NCBI GenBank assembly: GCA_019914945.1
Contig: CM034103.1
Coordinates: 2,356,001-2,420,000, forward strand
Direction of reading: 5' to 3'
Length of the DNA: 64,000 bases
Source of the DNA: Typha latifolia
Taxonomy: Eukaryota; Streptophyta; Magnoliopsida; Poales; Typhaceae
Position numbers and translations under genes: made by a program. Shown piece by piece: positions 1 through 11,060 of the stretch; positions within the stretch are counted from its first letter, which is position 1; every line of letters begins with the position of its first letter. The notes below the pieces were generated by a model, which saw nothing but the letters and a program-made list of their open reading frames with translations, ran no database searches and was not told where the DNA came from.

Positions 1-815
1 GGTCCGAGCATATTATTATTATTATTATTTATTAGGTGTGTCCGAGTATATTTATTGTGTTCGTGTGCATCTGATGGCTTTAACAGCGTTCGCTCAAATT
101 CTACGGCCCCTCTGAATTTCTACAAAAGAATATAGTCTACTTGTCTAATTTAAATATCTATGAGACTGTATATTTTGACCTTAATGCCAAAATTATATCC
201 TATAAACTTTATAGAATTATAGAAAATAATTTACATAATGTAGCCTAATAGTCGTAGGTGAGGATATAAACTAATAAATAATATTAAATACAATTATCCT
301 TATTGCCGTGGGTTGAAGTGAAAAGTTAATTAATTCAGCAGCATTATTTTTGGCAGGACTTGTCAACTCCCACGTGCAGAGGTGCATTGAACGTGACAAC
401 CCCAACCCTCTCCCGGTTATTTTTGCAACAGTAAACAAAACAAAGTTACAAACTAGTCCACTATTTGCATTTAATTCCCCAAAAGGTATCCTATGCCAGA
501 GAAAATTTACCATATGGCCCCCCGTAGTATCCCTTAATCATTGGGATGCCCCCAAAAAGAAAAACCCCATTATATATTTATATACACTTATCAACTTACC
601 AAGTACTCGTTATGACGCAAACATAGTTTATATTATTAAAAAGTAGAAATTTATCGACAACAAAAAATTTAATTATCCTAAAAGAAAATTCATAGAAAAA
701 AAAGAAATGAATGAAAAAGGTAGCTAACTTCCGAGGGTTGTAACTTTCAAGAAAGTGAAAAGTTGAAATCATCCTGGAGAAAAGCAAAATTAATTAACAG
801 AAGAGAGCTAGCTAG
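1..815. other. AT-rich intergenic stretch, no gene seen
   Basis: Upstream flank of the SMR-like gene. It has a short ATT run near positions 11-33 and poly-A/T tracts. Open frames here are short and resemble no family I know. The last ~200 bases may hold promoter sequence for the gene at 907. Confidence 0.6.
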
Positions 816-824
816 CTATATATA
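816..824 (+). promoter_or_regulatory. Candidate TATA box of the SMR-like gene
   Basis: A CTATATATA-type box lies about 83-91 bases before the ATG at 907. A pyrimidine-rich leader with TTCTTC and CCTTCC runs follows, as expected for a short plant 5' UTR. Position and composition are the only support. Confidence 0.45.
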
Positions 825-906
825 CATATTCTATATGTAAGAATACATCTCTTTTCTTCATTCTTCTTCACTACTTCCCACCCTCCCTTCCTCTTGATCC
901 AAAACC

Positions 907-1296
907 ATGTCATCCTCCTCCTCCTCCTCCTCCTCCTCCTCCTCCTCAGAGCTACCACCTCATGCAACGCTTGGGCTTGTCCTCCCACCAATTGCGGCAC
1001 TGCGATCGATGGAAGATTGCAAAGTATTGAAGCCCACCCCAATGGATCATAGCGAGGAAGTAGAAGAGTGCCACACGCCCACCTCTGAGGAGAGTAAGTT
1101 GCAGTCCATCCCAACTACTTGCCCACCTGCACCTAGGAAGAAGAGGAGGAGAGCTATGTGCAAGAGAATGCTACACCCAGAGCTGGAACTTATCATAGTT
1201 GGAGCTAAACAGATGGAGAGGTTGTTCTTGCTAAGAGATCAGCCGAATTCTGAGGATTTAGCGAAGGCCCAGGGGAGGAAAAGAAGGTGTCAATGA
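907..1296 (+). CDS. SMR: SIAMESE-related cyclin-dependent kinase inhibitor (SMR)
   Basis: A single-exon gene for 129 residues. Members of this plant-specific family bind and inhibit CDK-cyclin complexes in the nucleus, restrain mitosis and promote endoreduplication; that role comes from the family. The signature motif EECHTPTSEESK is at residues 53-64, followed by CPPAPRKKRRR at 72-82, which is the conserved proline/basic block and a likely nuclear signal. A hydrophobic/charged patch, MERLFLL (103-109), lies where other members have a cyclin-contacting segment. Residues 2-14 are a pure serine run encoded by a TCC repeat, so the N-terminus may vary in length between individuals. The ATG at 907 is preceded by a TATA-like box and a pyrimidine-rich leader. 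Length fits the family (about 80-130 aa). Which SMR paralogue it is cannot be settled here. Confidence 0.88.
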   Translation: MSSSSSSSSSSSSSELPPHATLGLVLPPIAALRSMEDCKVLKPTPMDHSEEVEECHTPTSEESKLQSIPTTCPPAPRKKRRRAMCKRMLHPELELIIVGAKQMERLFLLRDQPNSEDLAKAQGRKRRCQ

Positions 1297-1372
1297 GATC
1301 TATATGTGATAATGATCATCTACCTCTGTGTATGTTATTAGATCTAATATGTGTAATTGTAAGATACTCTAG

Positions 1373-1452
1373 TCTTCTTCTTCTTCTTCTTCTTCTTCTT
1401 CTTCTTCTTCTTCTTCTTCTTCTTCTTCTTCTTCTTCTTCTTCTTCTTCTTT
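1373..1452 (+). repeat. (TCT)n microsatellite, about 26 units
   Basis: An uninterrupted TCT run of about 80 bases starts some 77 bases after the SMR-like stop codon, so it is probably in the 3' UTR or just beyond. Its complement gives a spurious poly-arginine reading frame. Expected to be length-polymorphic. Confidence 0.95.
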
Positions 1453-3095
1453 GTATCAATATATAAGTCATAGATAATTGCATTATATTGAGGTTTTCTT
1501 TTTCTAGGGGAACTATTCGTTTCAACACTCTACTATATACTTTTTTATTAGAACTTAATGCATTATGAGTAGAGATCTACAGAGAGAGAGAGAAAGAGAG
1601 AGGTTGGAGAAGTAGTAATCTTTCCTTGCTGGTGTGATGGAGAAAGGAAGGTGGGGATCGTTTGGATGGATGTGGATGGTCGATGGCTTGCAGTTTTGAC
1701 ATTTAATGGAGGAGTTTTAATTAGAACCAGGATAGGAGTAATGGACACGTCTCTTGATCCACTTATTATTCTTTTAAAAATATTACTATATTTTGGTAAA
1801 CAAATCTATCAAGAGATGTTGAAGACTTTTCGTTGTTAAACAGTAACCCTATGCCCCCCCCAAACACTTTATTATATTACCTCTATTTTTAACGGATATA
1901 TGGATATACGAATATATGATTTGAAAAGATACAAAATATTTATACACTGTCTGTCACTAAAATAAAATAGAAAAGCTATAAACACTACATAAAAATGTCA
2001 GGAAAGTATCATCTCACCCACACCCAGCTAATCCCAGATCACCTAAAATATAAGTATACCAAATCACAGAAAATAACCGGTATATCCAACCAAAATAAAA
2101 CTATAGTTTCAAGCTACGTCCAAAAGAAATCTAACAACAAATAGTGGCCATCCAAGGCGATAAGAGTCTTCTTTCTCTCATACACCTGAGCCTTTGTTCC
2201 AGTTTGAATTTCTTTTTCTTTTTTTTTCTCACAGTTTTATAACTTATAGATTATATATATAAATCTTTTAATCTAATATCGAACTTTCCACCTTTCTTGA
2301 TAAGGTTATATAATACATTAGGTCACATCTTTTTTCAGCAAAATTTAATAAAACAAACGAAAAGATGATTTGGTGTCCCCAACCTACTGCATTACTGACC
2401 CCACGAATTTAGTCAGTCATTTTTTTATTATTTTTTTTGGTATGATTCACACCACACCCTATATTTTTATCATTTAAATATCAAGTTCATGTCTTGTACT
2501 TTATTATAAATAAATAAAAAAACTTCCTCCATTGATATATTTCTATTAATCATGATTACCTTAAAAGAGTGTTTTAGCTATTTAATTTTTTATGACAATT
2601 TAATAATATCATTAATCATTTTATTCTTTAACATTTCTTTCTATGCAAGAAGGGTAAAATGTTTCATACAAAGTCTAAAATAATATTTTCATAATGAAAA
2701 AAAGGAAGTGGATAACTAGCAAATCAAAGCATTTGGACGGTTTTACATAATTGAGGGGATTAATATATCATAAAAAGTAAATAAGATGGTTTACATGAAA
2801 ATAAACAACTATTATTACTAACGAATATATTTATTAATTATTAAAAAAGTGGAGCCGTAAAACTTAACTCTTATTTTATCCTTCTGTAATACAGGCCAAT
2901 CTTAATTTATAATCTTATACATTAAACTAGTGAAGCAGTGGTTCAGAAAACTACCCCTGTTATCATTAAAGCCATATATTTTTTCAGTCATCAAGTAAAT
3001 TGCTAAACGATCAAACTACTCCTATTGTTATACCCTTATATTTAATATATATATATATATATATCGGAGTACGTAGGCACATAAGCTTGGATAAG

Positions 3096-3126
<31 letters not shown>

Positions 3127-4406
3127 GAACACGTTTGTGAGTGAGTGGATCTTATCGGATGTCTCCGGAATCGGGTGGGACCCGCTTTGTTTGTTGTTAT
3201 TCTGGTGTTTGGAAGCGACAGTGACCCGTGTGTGGTTACACCAAATTCCAAAGATTGCAACGACGGTGGCATTGGAATCCGAGGGACGTCTTTAAAAGAA
3301 TTTAAGCAAAAAAGAAACTATCCAAGCCTCTTTAATGATTGTTATTTGTCGATATCTCTCTCTCTCTCTCTCTTATGATCTTAATGAGAAATATAGTGAT
3401 CTTATTACATCGATCACTATGTTAATCCATAGTAACTCTTTAGGCGGGAGTAAGAGAAAGCCATACATATATACCTCCAGAATCTTAGACCACAAGATGG
3501 TGGTGTTTGTAAAGAAAGGCGTTTAGCAGAGAAGGAACAAAGCTGACACCCAATTCAGGTAAAGTAAACTTGTAAACAGAGGAAGAAGAAGACAGGAGGA
3601 GAGAAAGCAGCAGCAGGCAGGAGGAGAAAAATGTTTGATGCCTTTGGTGGGGCTCTTAAATGTTGGCAAATTTAACACTGAAGAGGCCAAAAGTTTCTCA
3701 GAGGAGAAGAAAAGAAAGAAGGAAGAGAATAGAAGGTGAAAAGTGCAGTTCCCAATTACTAACTATTTCTGCTGCTGCTTTTTGCTTCTCTTTCTGATGA
3801 CAAATTGTGGCTAAATACCAACCAAAAGATTCTAAATCCAATATGTTTCTATCTCTACTCAAGATATTTTGCTGCTCTTGCTTCTCTTTCTGAGGTCACT
3901 TCAGAAATTTTAAGTTTGATTTAGAGGGGGATGGAGGACGAGCCTTTCTTCTCAAGCCGCGCTTGATAACAAGATTTAAATCTTTTTCAAATTAAGCTTA
4001 ATTAAGTTTGAATCAAACTTAAATTTAAATCTCTGACAAACTACACTTTATAAAAATGAAATCAAATAGACTTTGGGCTACTAGTAAGTAGAAACTAAGG
4101 CCCAACAATAGAAGTCCAGTTGATATTACTGAGTCCTAGTAGTCCTTTTAAGCTCCTTTCTAAGGTTCTCTATATTTATCTGGCACTATGAAATGCATCA
4201 TAATTCATAAATATACAAACAAAAAAGATTAAGGCATTAAAGAAAATTAAACAACAACATAACAGTCGTCAAAGTTAGTAGTGCCCAAGATAACTGGATG
4301 CCTTCATCCAGAGGAACAAAACAAGACATCCTGATCCCATCCTCCCTAAACAGACCCTAAACCCTATTAAAACTTAACTTTTGAAAAGAAGAAACTAGTA
4401 ATTAAT
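1453..4406. other. Intergenic region, no gene recognised
   Basis: AT-rich DNA between two genes. It holds an (AT)n run near 3044-3063, an (AAT)n run near 3097-3123 and a CT run near 3355-3373. The stretch 3540-3900 is purine-rich with GCAGCAG and GAAGAAG runs. No protein family, tRNA or known miRNA sequence was recognised. A CCCTAAA-rich patch around 4343-4365 lies 3' of the histone gene. Confidence 0.55.
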
Positions 4407-5303
4407 CTAATTAGCGGAGTCATTAGCCATGTAATTAGTGACAGCCTTGGTCCCCTCCGAGATGGCATGCTTCCCGAGCTCCCCGGGCAGCACCAACCTC
4501 ACCGCATTCTGTATCTCCCTGGACGTCAACGTCGCCTTCCCGTTGTACTTCGACAGCCTCGCGGCCTCGCCGGCGAGCCGCTCGAACATGTCGGCCATCA
4601 TCATGTCGAGCACCACCATCGCCTGCGCCGACACCGACAGCTCTGGGTGCACCTGCTTCAGTACGCTGAACACGTACCTCTTGTACCCTCCTACTCCGCC
4701 ATTACTACTATCTCCTGCACCACCAATCCTTCTCTTCCTCCTCCTCTTGCCTTCTGCCCCGCTGACCTTCTTTGCTTGTGGTTCCTCCACCTTCTTGGGT
4801 GTTTCAGGCTCTTCGCTTGCTCTCTTGTTGCCCTTTTCCTCATCGGCCTTCTCCTTCACCTTAGGTTCTTTTTCTTTATGAGTAGTATTACCATCTTCTA
4901 CCTCAACCTCCATGCGCATGTCTTTGGTTGTTTTAGGTTCTTCTTGATCTTTCTCCTTCTCCTTGGTTTCTTGTTCCTTGTCAGTCTTACCACCTTCTTC
5001 TACTTCGGCCTCTTCTGCACTTTTCTTCTCGGTTTCCTGTGCCTCGTTAGTCTTGCCAACTTCGACTTCTACCTCCTTGTGCATGTCGTTGGTTGTTTTG
5101 GGCTCTTCTTTATCCTGATTAGTTTTGCCATCTTCTACTTCCAACTCCTTGTCCTCCACCACCACTTCATGTACGACCTTGGAGTCGTTAATGGCGGCTT
5201 CTTCTCCTTCTTCTACGACGGCGACCTTGACGGTCTCCTTTACCACCTTAGTTGTGGTCTTGTAGACTCTGCCCACCATCCTCTTCTTCCGCTTTGGAGC
5301 CAT
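4407..5303 (-). CDS. Histone H2B variant with long acidic tail (H2B.8/H2B.S-like)
   Basis: A single-exon gene for 298 residues. The last ~94 residues (from 205) are a complete H2B histone fold: [14 protein letters not shown], the alpha-2 segment with [15 protein letters not shown], the [16 protein letters not shown] block and the C-terminal helix with GTKAV. Canonical plant H2B has about 140-150 residues; here the fold follows a 204-residue tail rich in K/E/T. The start MAPKRKK, a [15 protein letters not shown] segment and the long disordered tail match Arabidopsis H2B.8 (H2B.S), a divergent seed- and sperm-enriched variant that promotes chromatin compaction. Two imperfect internal repeats around EEPKTTNDM (67-75) and EEPKTTKDM (121-129), each followed by EVEVE, show tail growth by duplication. 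Replacements in the core (for example [12 protein letters not shown]) also mark it as a variant. Deposition site and function are inferred from the homologue. Confidence 0.9.
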   Translation of the reverse strand: MAPKRKKRMVGRVYKTTTKVVKETVKVAVVEEGEEAAINDSKVVHEVVVEDKELEVEDGKTNQDKEEPKTTNDMHKEVEVEVGKTNEAQETEKKSAEEAEVEEGGKTDKEQETKEKEKDQEEPKTTKDMRMEVEVEDGNTTHKEKEPKVKEKADEEKGNKRASEEPETPKKVEEPQAKKVSGAEGKRRRKRRIGGAGDSSNGGVGGYKRYVFSVLKQVHPELSVSAQAMVVLDMMMADMFERLAGEAARLSKYNGKATLTSREIQNAVRLVLPGELGKHAISEGTKAVTNYMANDSAN

Positions 5304-5557
5304 TAAGATTCTTTTTGGTTTCTAAGACGAAATTTTCTGGAACAGAGTATGACAAAGTTGTGATTAATTTGTAAGCGGGAATGGGGGGCTTTAGCGGTTG
5401 ACATTTGGAAGTGAACGTGAACGTGTCGAGGAGATAGGAGGGTGGATGTGTGACGTGGTAGTAGACTTCGAGAGAGTAGGAAATGAAAAGGGAGAACTAT
5501 ATTAAGAATTAAACTTGGCCAATAAAAAATAACCTTTAGAATTGGAGACCAAAATTT

Positions 5558-6140
5558 GGGCAATTTGTAGCGAAAATGACTTCAGTTTTCTAACAGTGAG
5601 AAATAGATCATTAATTTCTTAAATTATAATTTTAGGTATTTTTTAATAATTTAGCTATAATAAATTTTAAAAAGACTATCGTGTCCTAAAAACGTCACAT
5701 ATCATCTATTAAATTTATACGTATCAACTATACAAAATATACGTTTTAATTTTTTAAAAAATACGTATTAATATTAAAAAAAAATCATGCATCACTTATG
5801 TAATTTATACGCATCGCCTATACAAAAGGTATACTCTAATTTTAAAAAAACATCACGCATCACTTATGTAATATATACGTATTGTCTATTCAAAATGTAT
5901 GCTACAATTTTCAACAATGTACCTATCGAGATTTCAAAAAAAATGACACGTTTCACTTATGTAATTTATATACATCGCTTATACAAAAGATATACTCTAT
6001 TTTTTTATAATTTGCGCATTGAAATTAAAAGAATAAATTAATTTAAATCAGCAAAAAAAACTTAGAGTTTACAATTCGATAAATAAGGGACCTATTTCTG
6101 CTAATTAGAAAGCTAACAGTCTTTTTGCTACAAATTACCC
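5558..6140. mobile_element. MULE-like non-autonomous DNA element
   Basis: Inverted ends read GGGCAATTTGTAGC at the left and, reverse-complemented, GGGTAATTTGTAGC at the right. Similarity continues inward through AAAA/GACT, TTTCTAA and AGAAATAG blocks for about 50-60 bases. Flanking 9-mers CCAAAATTT (5549-5557) and CTAAAGTTT (6141-6149) match at 7 of 9 positions, consistent with an aged 9-bp Mutator-type target duplication. The interior has no transposase and carries degenerate tandem repeats. It lies about 255 bases upstream of the H2B start codon. Confidence 0.65.
5690..6010. repeat. Degenerate tandem repeats inside the MULE-like element
   Basis: At least four diverged copies share the core CACTTATGTAATTTATACG followed by CTATACAAAA and a TATACTC stretch. 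They begin near 5696, 5787, 5854 and 5951 with uneven spacing of roughly 65-95 bases. The open frame across them is a by-product of the repeat. Confidence 0.7.
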
Positions 6141-6149
6141 CTAAAGTTT

Positions 6150-7989
6150 ACATAAGTTTATATTAAATTTGTATTTAAGATGCCGTGTTTACAACTATTT
6201 ATAATTTACACTCTATATCTTTAATATTTGTAAAAAGTATCCTAATGTTTTATACTTTCTAAAAAAAACATTTATATTTAAAGAAAAGAATGAGAAATTT
6301 TTAGTGAACCAAATTATCCTTACATTCTTCTGAAATGAACCCATTGCCTTTCTTCTCTTCTCCATAAACTCCATTACCAGCAACGACCCCACCCCTTTCC
6401 AGCAGCACACCAGACACCACCACCTTTCTCTATTGCAAGATTCCAACTTTAAATCCCTATAGATCCTAACCTTCTCCAACTAGCAACAGAAATGCCGGCC
6501 TTCGCCGACAAGCTACCTGTGCATGACCAAAAAGGATCCCAACCCTTCTCTTCCTTTTGTCACACAGACAGCAATCAATCCAGGAATTTGAGAGGGTTGG
6601 CGATGCTTATTTTTATTCCTCCTCCTCGTAGACTTTGGATATGATATCATCTACTCTTCGCATTGATGTCACCATCTCTTCCCCTTCCAATCTATCTCCC
6701 AACCATCTCATCTCCCTCCTTCCATGATCTCAGCGTCATCCTCGAACTCTCTCCGCTTCTTCTCCCTCCACGCGCGGCAACCCCTTCGTCACCTTCACCA
6801 CCATAGCCGGCCCCATCGCCATCGAGGAGGAGAACAGTGGAGCCGGATAGCCATCCGATACGCATGAAGACGCCGGCGCTGGCAATGAAGATGTTGGCGA
6901 AGGTGTTGAGGTGAGAGGAGAGGTAATAACTCCGAGATTCCAAGTAGAATTATCCCTTAAATTAACTATACTAATAATACCTCTTGGTGAAAAGGAAAGA
7001 GGTTGGAGAAGTGCTCATTTTTATTTTTTGAGCGGGGTTTCAGTTTGCTACTTCTTATGATTATGGCTCAGGAAGAGAGTAAAATCTTATCATACTCCAG
7101 AAGAAAGAAGAACGAAAACACAATGAAATATTTATTTTTATGCTATCTATGATCTATCTAAACGATGTTACTATTAACTTAATCTAGAATATTTTTTATA
7201 ACTGTTTCATAAAATATATGGCTTAATTTGTAACTATTAAAAATATAGAGCGTCAGGAGAAAGGCTTTCCCTAAAAAAAATTTATAATTTAGCCAAAACT
7301 TGAACGTGGTCGTTGCCTAGAAGTTAATTTGGTAAAATTTGCAACCATCCTTAGTTGACCTAAACCAAATTCTTTAGACAATATGATGCCATCTAATCCG
7401 ATCCAGTGGAGTAGAAGTACAGAATATAGAAAATTACAATTATTGGAAGTTGATCAGTTAAATCAAATTGCTTTCTGCAACTCAACGTAACCTACAGTAC
7501 TCGTTTAATTTATTATAGAATGTGAAGAAGAGTTAATGCCTACCAAATCTTCCATGTTGTAAGGAAATCTCACCTTAATGATGGATGGAAAAATATATAA
7601 TGGTGATGTCTACTTATTAGGAACATTGTTAGAATCTACAACTAAGTTATACAGCTTGTCACATGAGGCATACATGTGATATACTTTTTCTCTTACTGTA
7701 ATGCATGTTAATTTGGTAAACAAAGAAAGCAAGTGATATTATGACATACTTTTGATCATTAGATTTCCTATTAATAGTTCATAAGACTTGTTATTTTGGG
7801 GAGATAATAGTATACCTTAATTTCCACCAATTCCACAGTTAATTATGATTATATCTATCTATATATCTGATTTTACTCAACAATTTTTTTTACATCTGTC
7901 TATGCCTGCCTCAATGTATATTATGTCATACCCAATTTACAAATTTCATACCAACAAATAATACACATAAAATACATCTACTTTTAATA
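6150..7989. other. Intergenic region with a GC-rich patch at 6340-6940
   Basis: Most is AT-rich. A distinctly GC-richer stretch (6340-6940) contains gene-like codon texture on either strand but no intact or recognisable protein. Related inverted segments (CTCTATATCTTTAATA near 6211 and its counterpart near 7232-7250) bracket it, so it might be a captured gene fragment inside a transposon. No matching target duplication was found. Confidence 0.4.
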
Positions 7990-8000
7990 AAATATTCTTG

Positions 8001-8813
8001 AAATGGGAAAATATATTTTATTCCTTATAATTCAGTCAAATTCTAAAGTGTCTTTCCGAAATTTTATTTATGCTATTTTCAACCTCCTTGTGGTTTTTAA
8101 TCTATTTAAACTATTAAATTTGTGATAAAAAAATTTTCTATTAAAATTGTTAAACTTTTAATCATTTTATCCTTAGAAATTTTATAATAAATAAGCATAC
8201 GACAAAAAGTTTTTTCACAAAAAAGAAAATCACTTTCGTAATTAGTGGTTGATTTACATCAAAAACATATCAAGTTTTCTATTTTGTCACTCATGCCCAA
8301 TTTACAATTTCGTTGCATATTAAATTGTTTTTCCTATTTTATCTTTCAGAGAGAAGTTTGCTAGGCATTTAATATAGTGTAACTTTTTTTTTATAAACTA
8401 AATTATATCATTATGTCTCTAAGAAAACTAGGATGATAATTAGTATTTACTCTCTCACATATATATTGATGAACTACATAAAATAACTATAAATTAGTCT
8501 ATTTATTTAAAAAATTACTATTTTGTCGACGTGAACTAATGAAATGTTTACTAATTAATATAAGTAAAACTATGAATTATGTAAATTAACTACGATCTAC
8601 ACTAAATAAAACTGTGAAATTTGTAAAAATACAAGTATAATATACTCTATTTTTGTGTGTGTAAATCACCCCTAATTAGTTGATGTAAAATAGAAAAAAG
8701 ACATATTGGTCTTTTTACATATAGATTAAAACTATCTAAGTGACACGAAATAAAACTAGACACTTAAAATTATAACCTATCCATAGGGGTATAAAATATA
8801 TCTTCCCATTTGT
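8001..8813. mobile_element. TIR element with 11-bp target duplication
   Basis: The left end AAATGGGAAAATATATTTTA is mirrored at the right end, which reverse-complemented reads ACAAATGGGAAGATATATTT. The similarity continues inward with AGTGTCT and TTTTATTT blocks. The identical sequence AAATATTCTTG flanks both sides (7990-8000 and 8814-8824). The 813-base interior is AT-rich and codes for nothing recognisable, so this is a non-autonomous element. The 11-base duplication fits a MULE-like origin; the superfamily is an inference. Confidence 0.75.
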
Positions 8814-8824
8814 AAATATTCTTG

Positions 8825-9982
8825 AAAGCAAACAAGAATAGAGTAATGAATCATTTATAGAACAGCTCAAAGCAGCACATGTACTACAGGGAATTATGAT
8901 TGCAATCCATATGACATCACATACGCACCATCACTAGTGGCATGAGATGCCAAATGGACACAAGTTAGCAACAAACAAGGACAACTCTAATATCAAATTG
9001 AGGAAAAGATTAATTATATATATATATATTAAAAAAAAAGGGGGGGAGTAAAGAAAGACCATTTCCATTAGTTTAAGTGTCTCCTTTAATTTACTCCCTC
9101 CTTTCCTTGTCAATGGTGGTGGTCCTCCTCTCATGCATCAAATGGACTTCCCTTCCATAGAGTGGTCCTTCCACCTCCTTTAACCTTTCGCAAGCCAGTT
9201 CACATACCAAAGTGATGGGCCCCAAAACAAGGAGAGCCGTCTCGCGATCCAACCACCGTATAATCCCACAAGCACGGCCAAAAGGTGTGATTCCCAATGC
9301 CGGAAAAGTAACCACTGCTATAAGCCCTCACAAGTACTCTATCCAGAATAATTATCAACGACTATAATTTCCTAGAGATGATTCTATACAAATTACAGCC
9401 ATTATAAACACTCTACACTAGATGATTAGAATTTCTTGTAACGTACATCTCAGTCAGTCCAGTGTCACATGATATTTTTTACAAGGGGAAGGGAAGGGAA
9501 GGGTGTAGCTATAATCATGTTTAATTATAAAGATAACATAATTAAGACGGTCTTAAATAATATCTGCCACGTAGGAAATTCTACACCTCGATAGCATACT
9601 TGTGAAGTAACTTCTAGAACACTCCGCTATGTTTTTAGCGAACCCACCGTCCATGTGGTGGTTTAGGGCCTCTAGGTCCTACCCATGGCCTACCCTCCAA
9701 TAGAATTCCCAAATCTTTATTCCTGCAACTCTGCTCTTATTCACGCAAGTACAACAAGAACCATCCTCCAACCAATCGGAATACGAGTGAAGGAAAAAAT
9801 AAAAATAAAAATAAAAATAAAAATAAAAATTTAATCACAGTGTCGAAATAGGAAAAATAAACTTACGAATTCGGTTAACCTTTTTTTTTTTCTTCTTCTT
9901 TTTTTTTTTTTCTCTCTCTCTCTCTCTCTCTTCCTCTGGTTAACTTTGCTGTGCACTTTCTCTTTATTCCTCGTCGCGGGTC
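8825..9982. other. Intergenic region, no gene recognised
   Basis: Contains an AAAAT minisatellite at about 9788-9830, poly-T and a CT run at about 9911-9932. A 74-codon open frame at 9091-9315 on the minus strand has no recognisable similarity. The right end is probably the 3' untranslated part of the PLATZ gene. Confidence 0.5.
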
Positions 9983-10746
9983 TCAAGAATTGAACGGCGC
10001 GCGGTGGGGTACTCCCTTCCGCCGCCTGGAGCTGGGCTGAGGTGGCCGCGCGGCGCCGTCGCGGTGCGCTGATCCCACGGTGGGATTACCTCCCCGGCTC
10101 CCGCTGGCCTCGCCGCCGCTGAGTGTTCTCTTTGTGCCCACTAGCTGCGTGTCGGAGGGGTGGGTTAGAAGCACGAATCTTGAAGCGTGAGGTGGAGGGG
10201 ATTGCTTGTACACATACCTTGCAGCCGAGGGAGCAGAAGCGGAAGGGGTCGAGGAGGGAACGGGAGCAGATCTCGCACGTGTGGGGGAGGCGGCGGGCTT
10301 GCCGGCGCCGCCGCGGGGCTGGGGCCGCTCGTTGAGGAAGACGACGCGGGCGCTGTTGATGACGTAGGTCTGGACGCCGCTGACGTCGAGCGACCGCTCC
10401 ACCTCGGAGACGCGGACCACGTCGTGGTACGACGACCGCCGGATCTGCAACCGTCGGGATACGATCAGCGGCCCGGATGAGATCTCGATCAGTTAATGGG
10501 GGTGGGGGGAGGGAGGAATGGGGTTTGACGTCTTCGACTGACCTGGATGACGCGGTGGGAGGAGTGGGAGCGGGAGCGGCAGTAGAAGCAGAAGGCGGCG
10601 GCGGCGGGGCAGTCGAGGCAGAAGAGGTTGGACTCGCTCCGGGCGGCGTCGGCGTGGTCTGGACACGTGGCGAAAAACTGGGTCGTCAGGAGCGCCTCCA
10701 GCCACGGCGGCACGTGCGACTCTGCCGCCACCCTCCTCATCATCAT
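9983..10746 (-). pseudogene. PLATZ zinc-binding transcription factor gene with frame break
   Basis: Exons 10746-10543, 10444-10218 and 10144-9983. PLATZ proteins are plant zinc-dependent DNA-binding regulators that recognise A/T-rich DNA and usually repress. Exon 1 has the family start VPPWLEALL, the first cysteines and histidine (CPDH at 28-31) and CLDC/CFYC with SSHRVIQ. Exon 2 has [26 protein letters not shown], then HTCEIC and FRFCSLGCK, the second zinc motif. Exon 3 ends with the hallmark [15 protein letters not shown] lies in a different frame from the preceding residues: exon 2 is 227 bases, and a five-G run (10283-10287, plus strand) is one base short of restoring frame. As spliced, translation stops at the exon 2/3 junction. 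The 73-base last intron (10217-10145), if retained, reopens the frame to the normal stop but loses the second zinc motif. A sequencing or assembly indel is the simplest alternative. Start chosen at the first of three methionines. Confidence 0.8.
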
Positions 10747-11060
10747 CGCCGCCTCCACATCAACCGTCCGTCGACCACGACCACCCAACCCCACTCGATC
10801 CACCGGCCCCGATCGCAATGTGGGTCGAATAGAGATTAGATTAAGCGAATTGAGGGGGGGAGGAATTGGTAATGAATTGGGGGAATTTGGAGAAGCGTGG
10901 GAGAGCTGTGAGATAGATAACTTACAACTCAACAACAACAACAACACAGCAACAACGTCTCGGACAAGGGAGAGAGAGACGGCCTTAATGAAAAAGAAAC
11001 CCACCCTTCTTTCCCTTTTTACGTACCTACCCTTCAAAATTTATACCCCCAGTTTACATT

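Noticed and set aside
1316..1528. Minus-strand frame encoding a long poly-arginine run
   Set aside because: Complement of the TCT microsatellite; no protein signal.
4340..4370. CCCTAAA motifs as interstitial telomere repeat
   Set aside because: Only three scattered units with other bases between them; too short to be a telomeric tract.
4438..5306. Long plus-strand open frames over the histone gene
   Set aside because: They are antisense to the H2B reading frame and have low-complexity Phe/Leu composition mirrored from Lys/Glu codons.
9091..9315. 74-codon minus-strand open frame
   Set aside because: No recognisable motif, no promoter or splice context.
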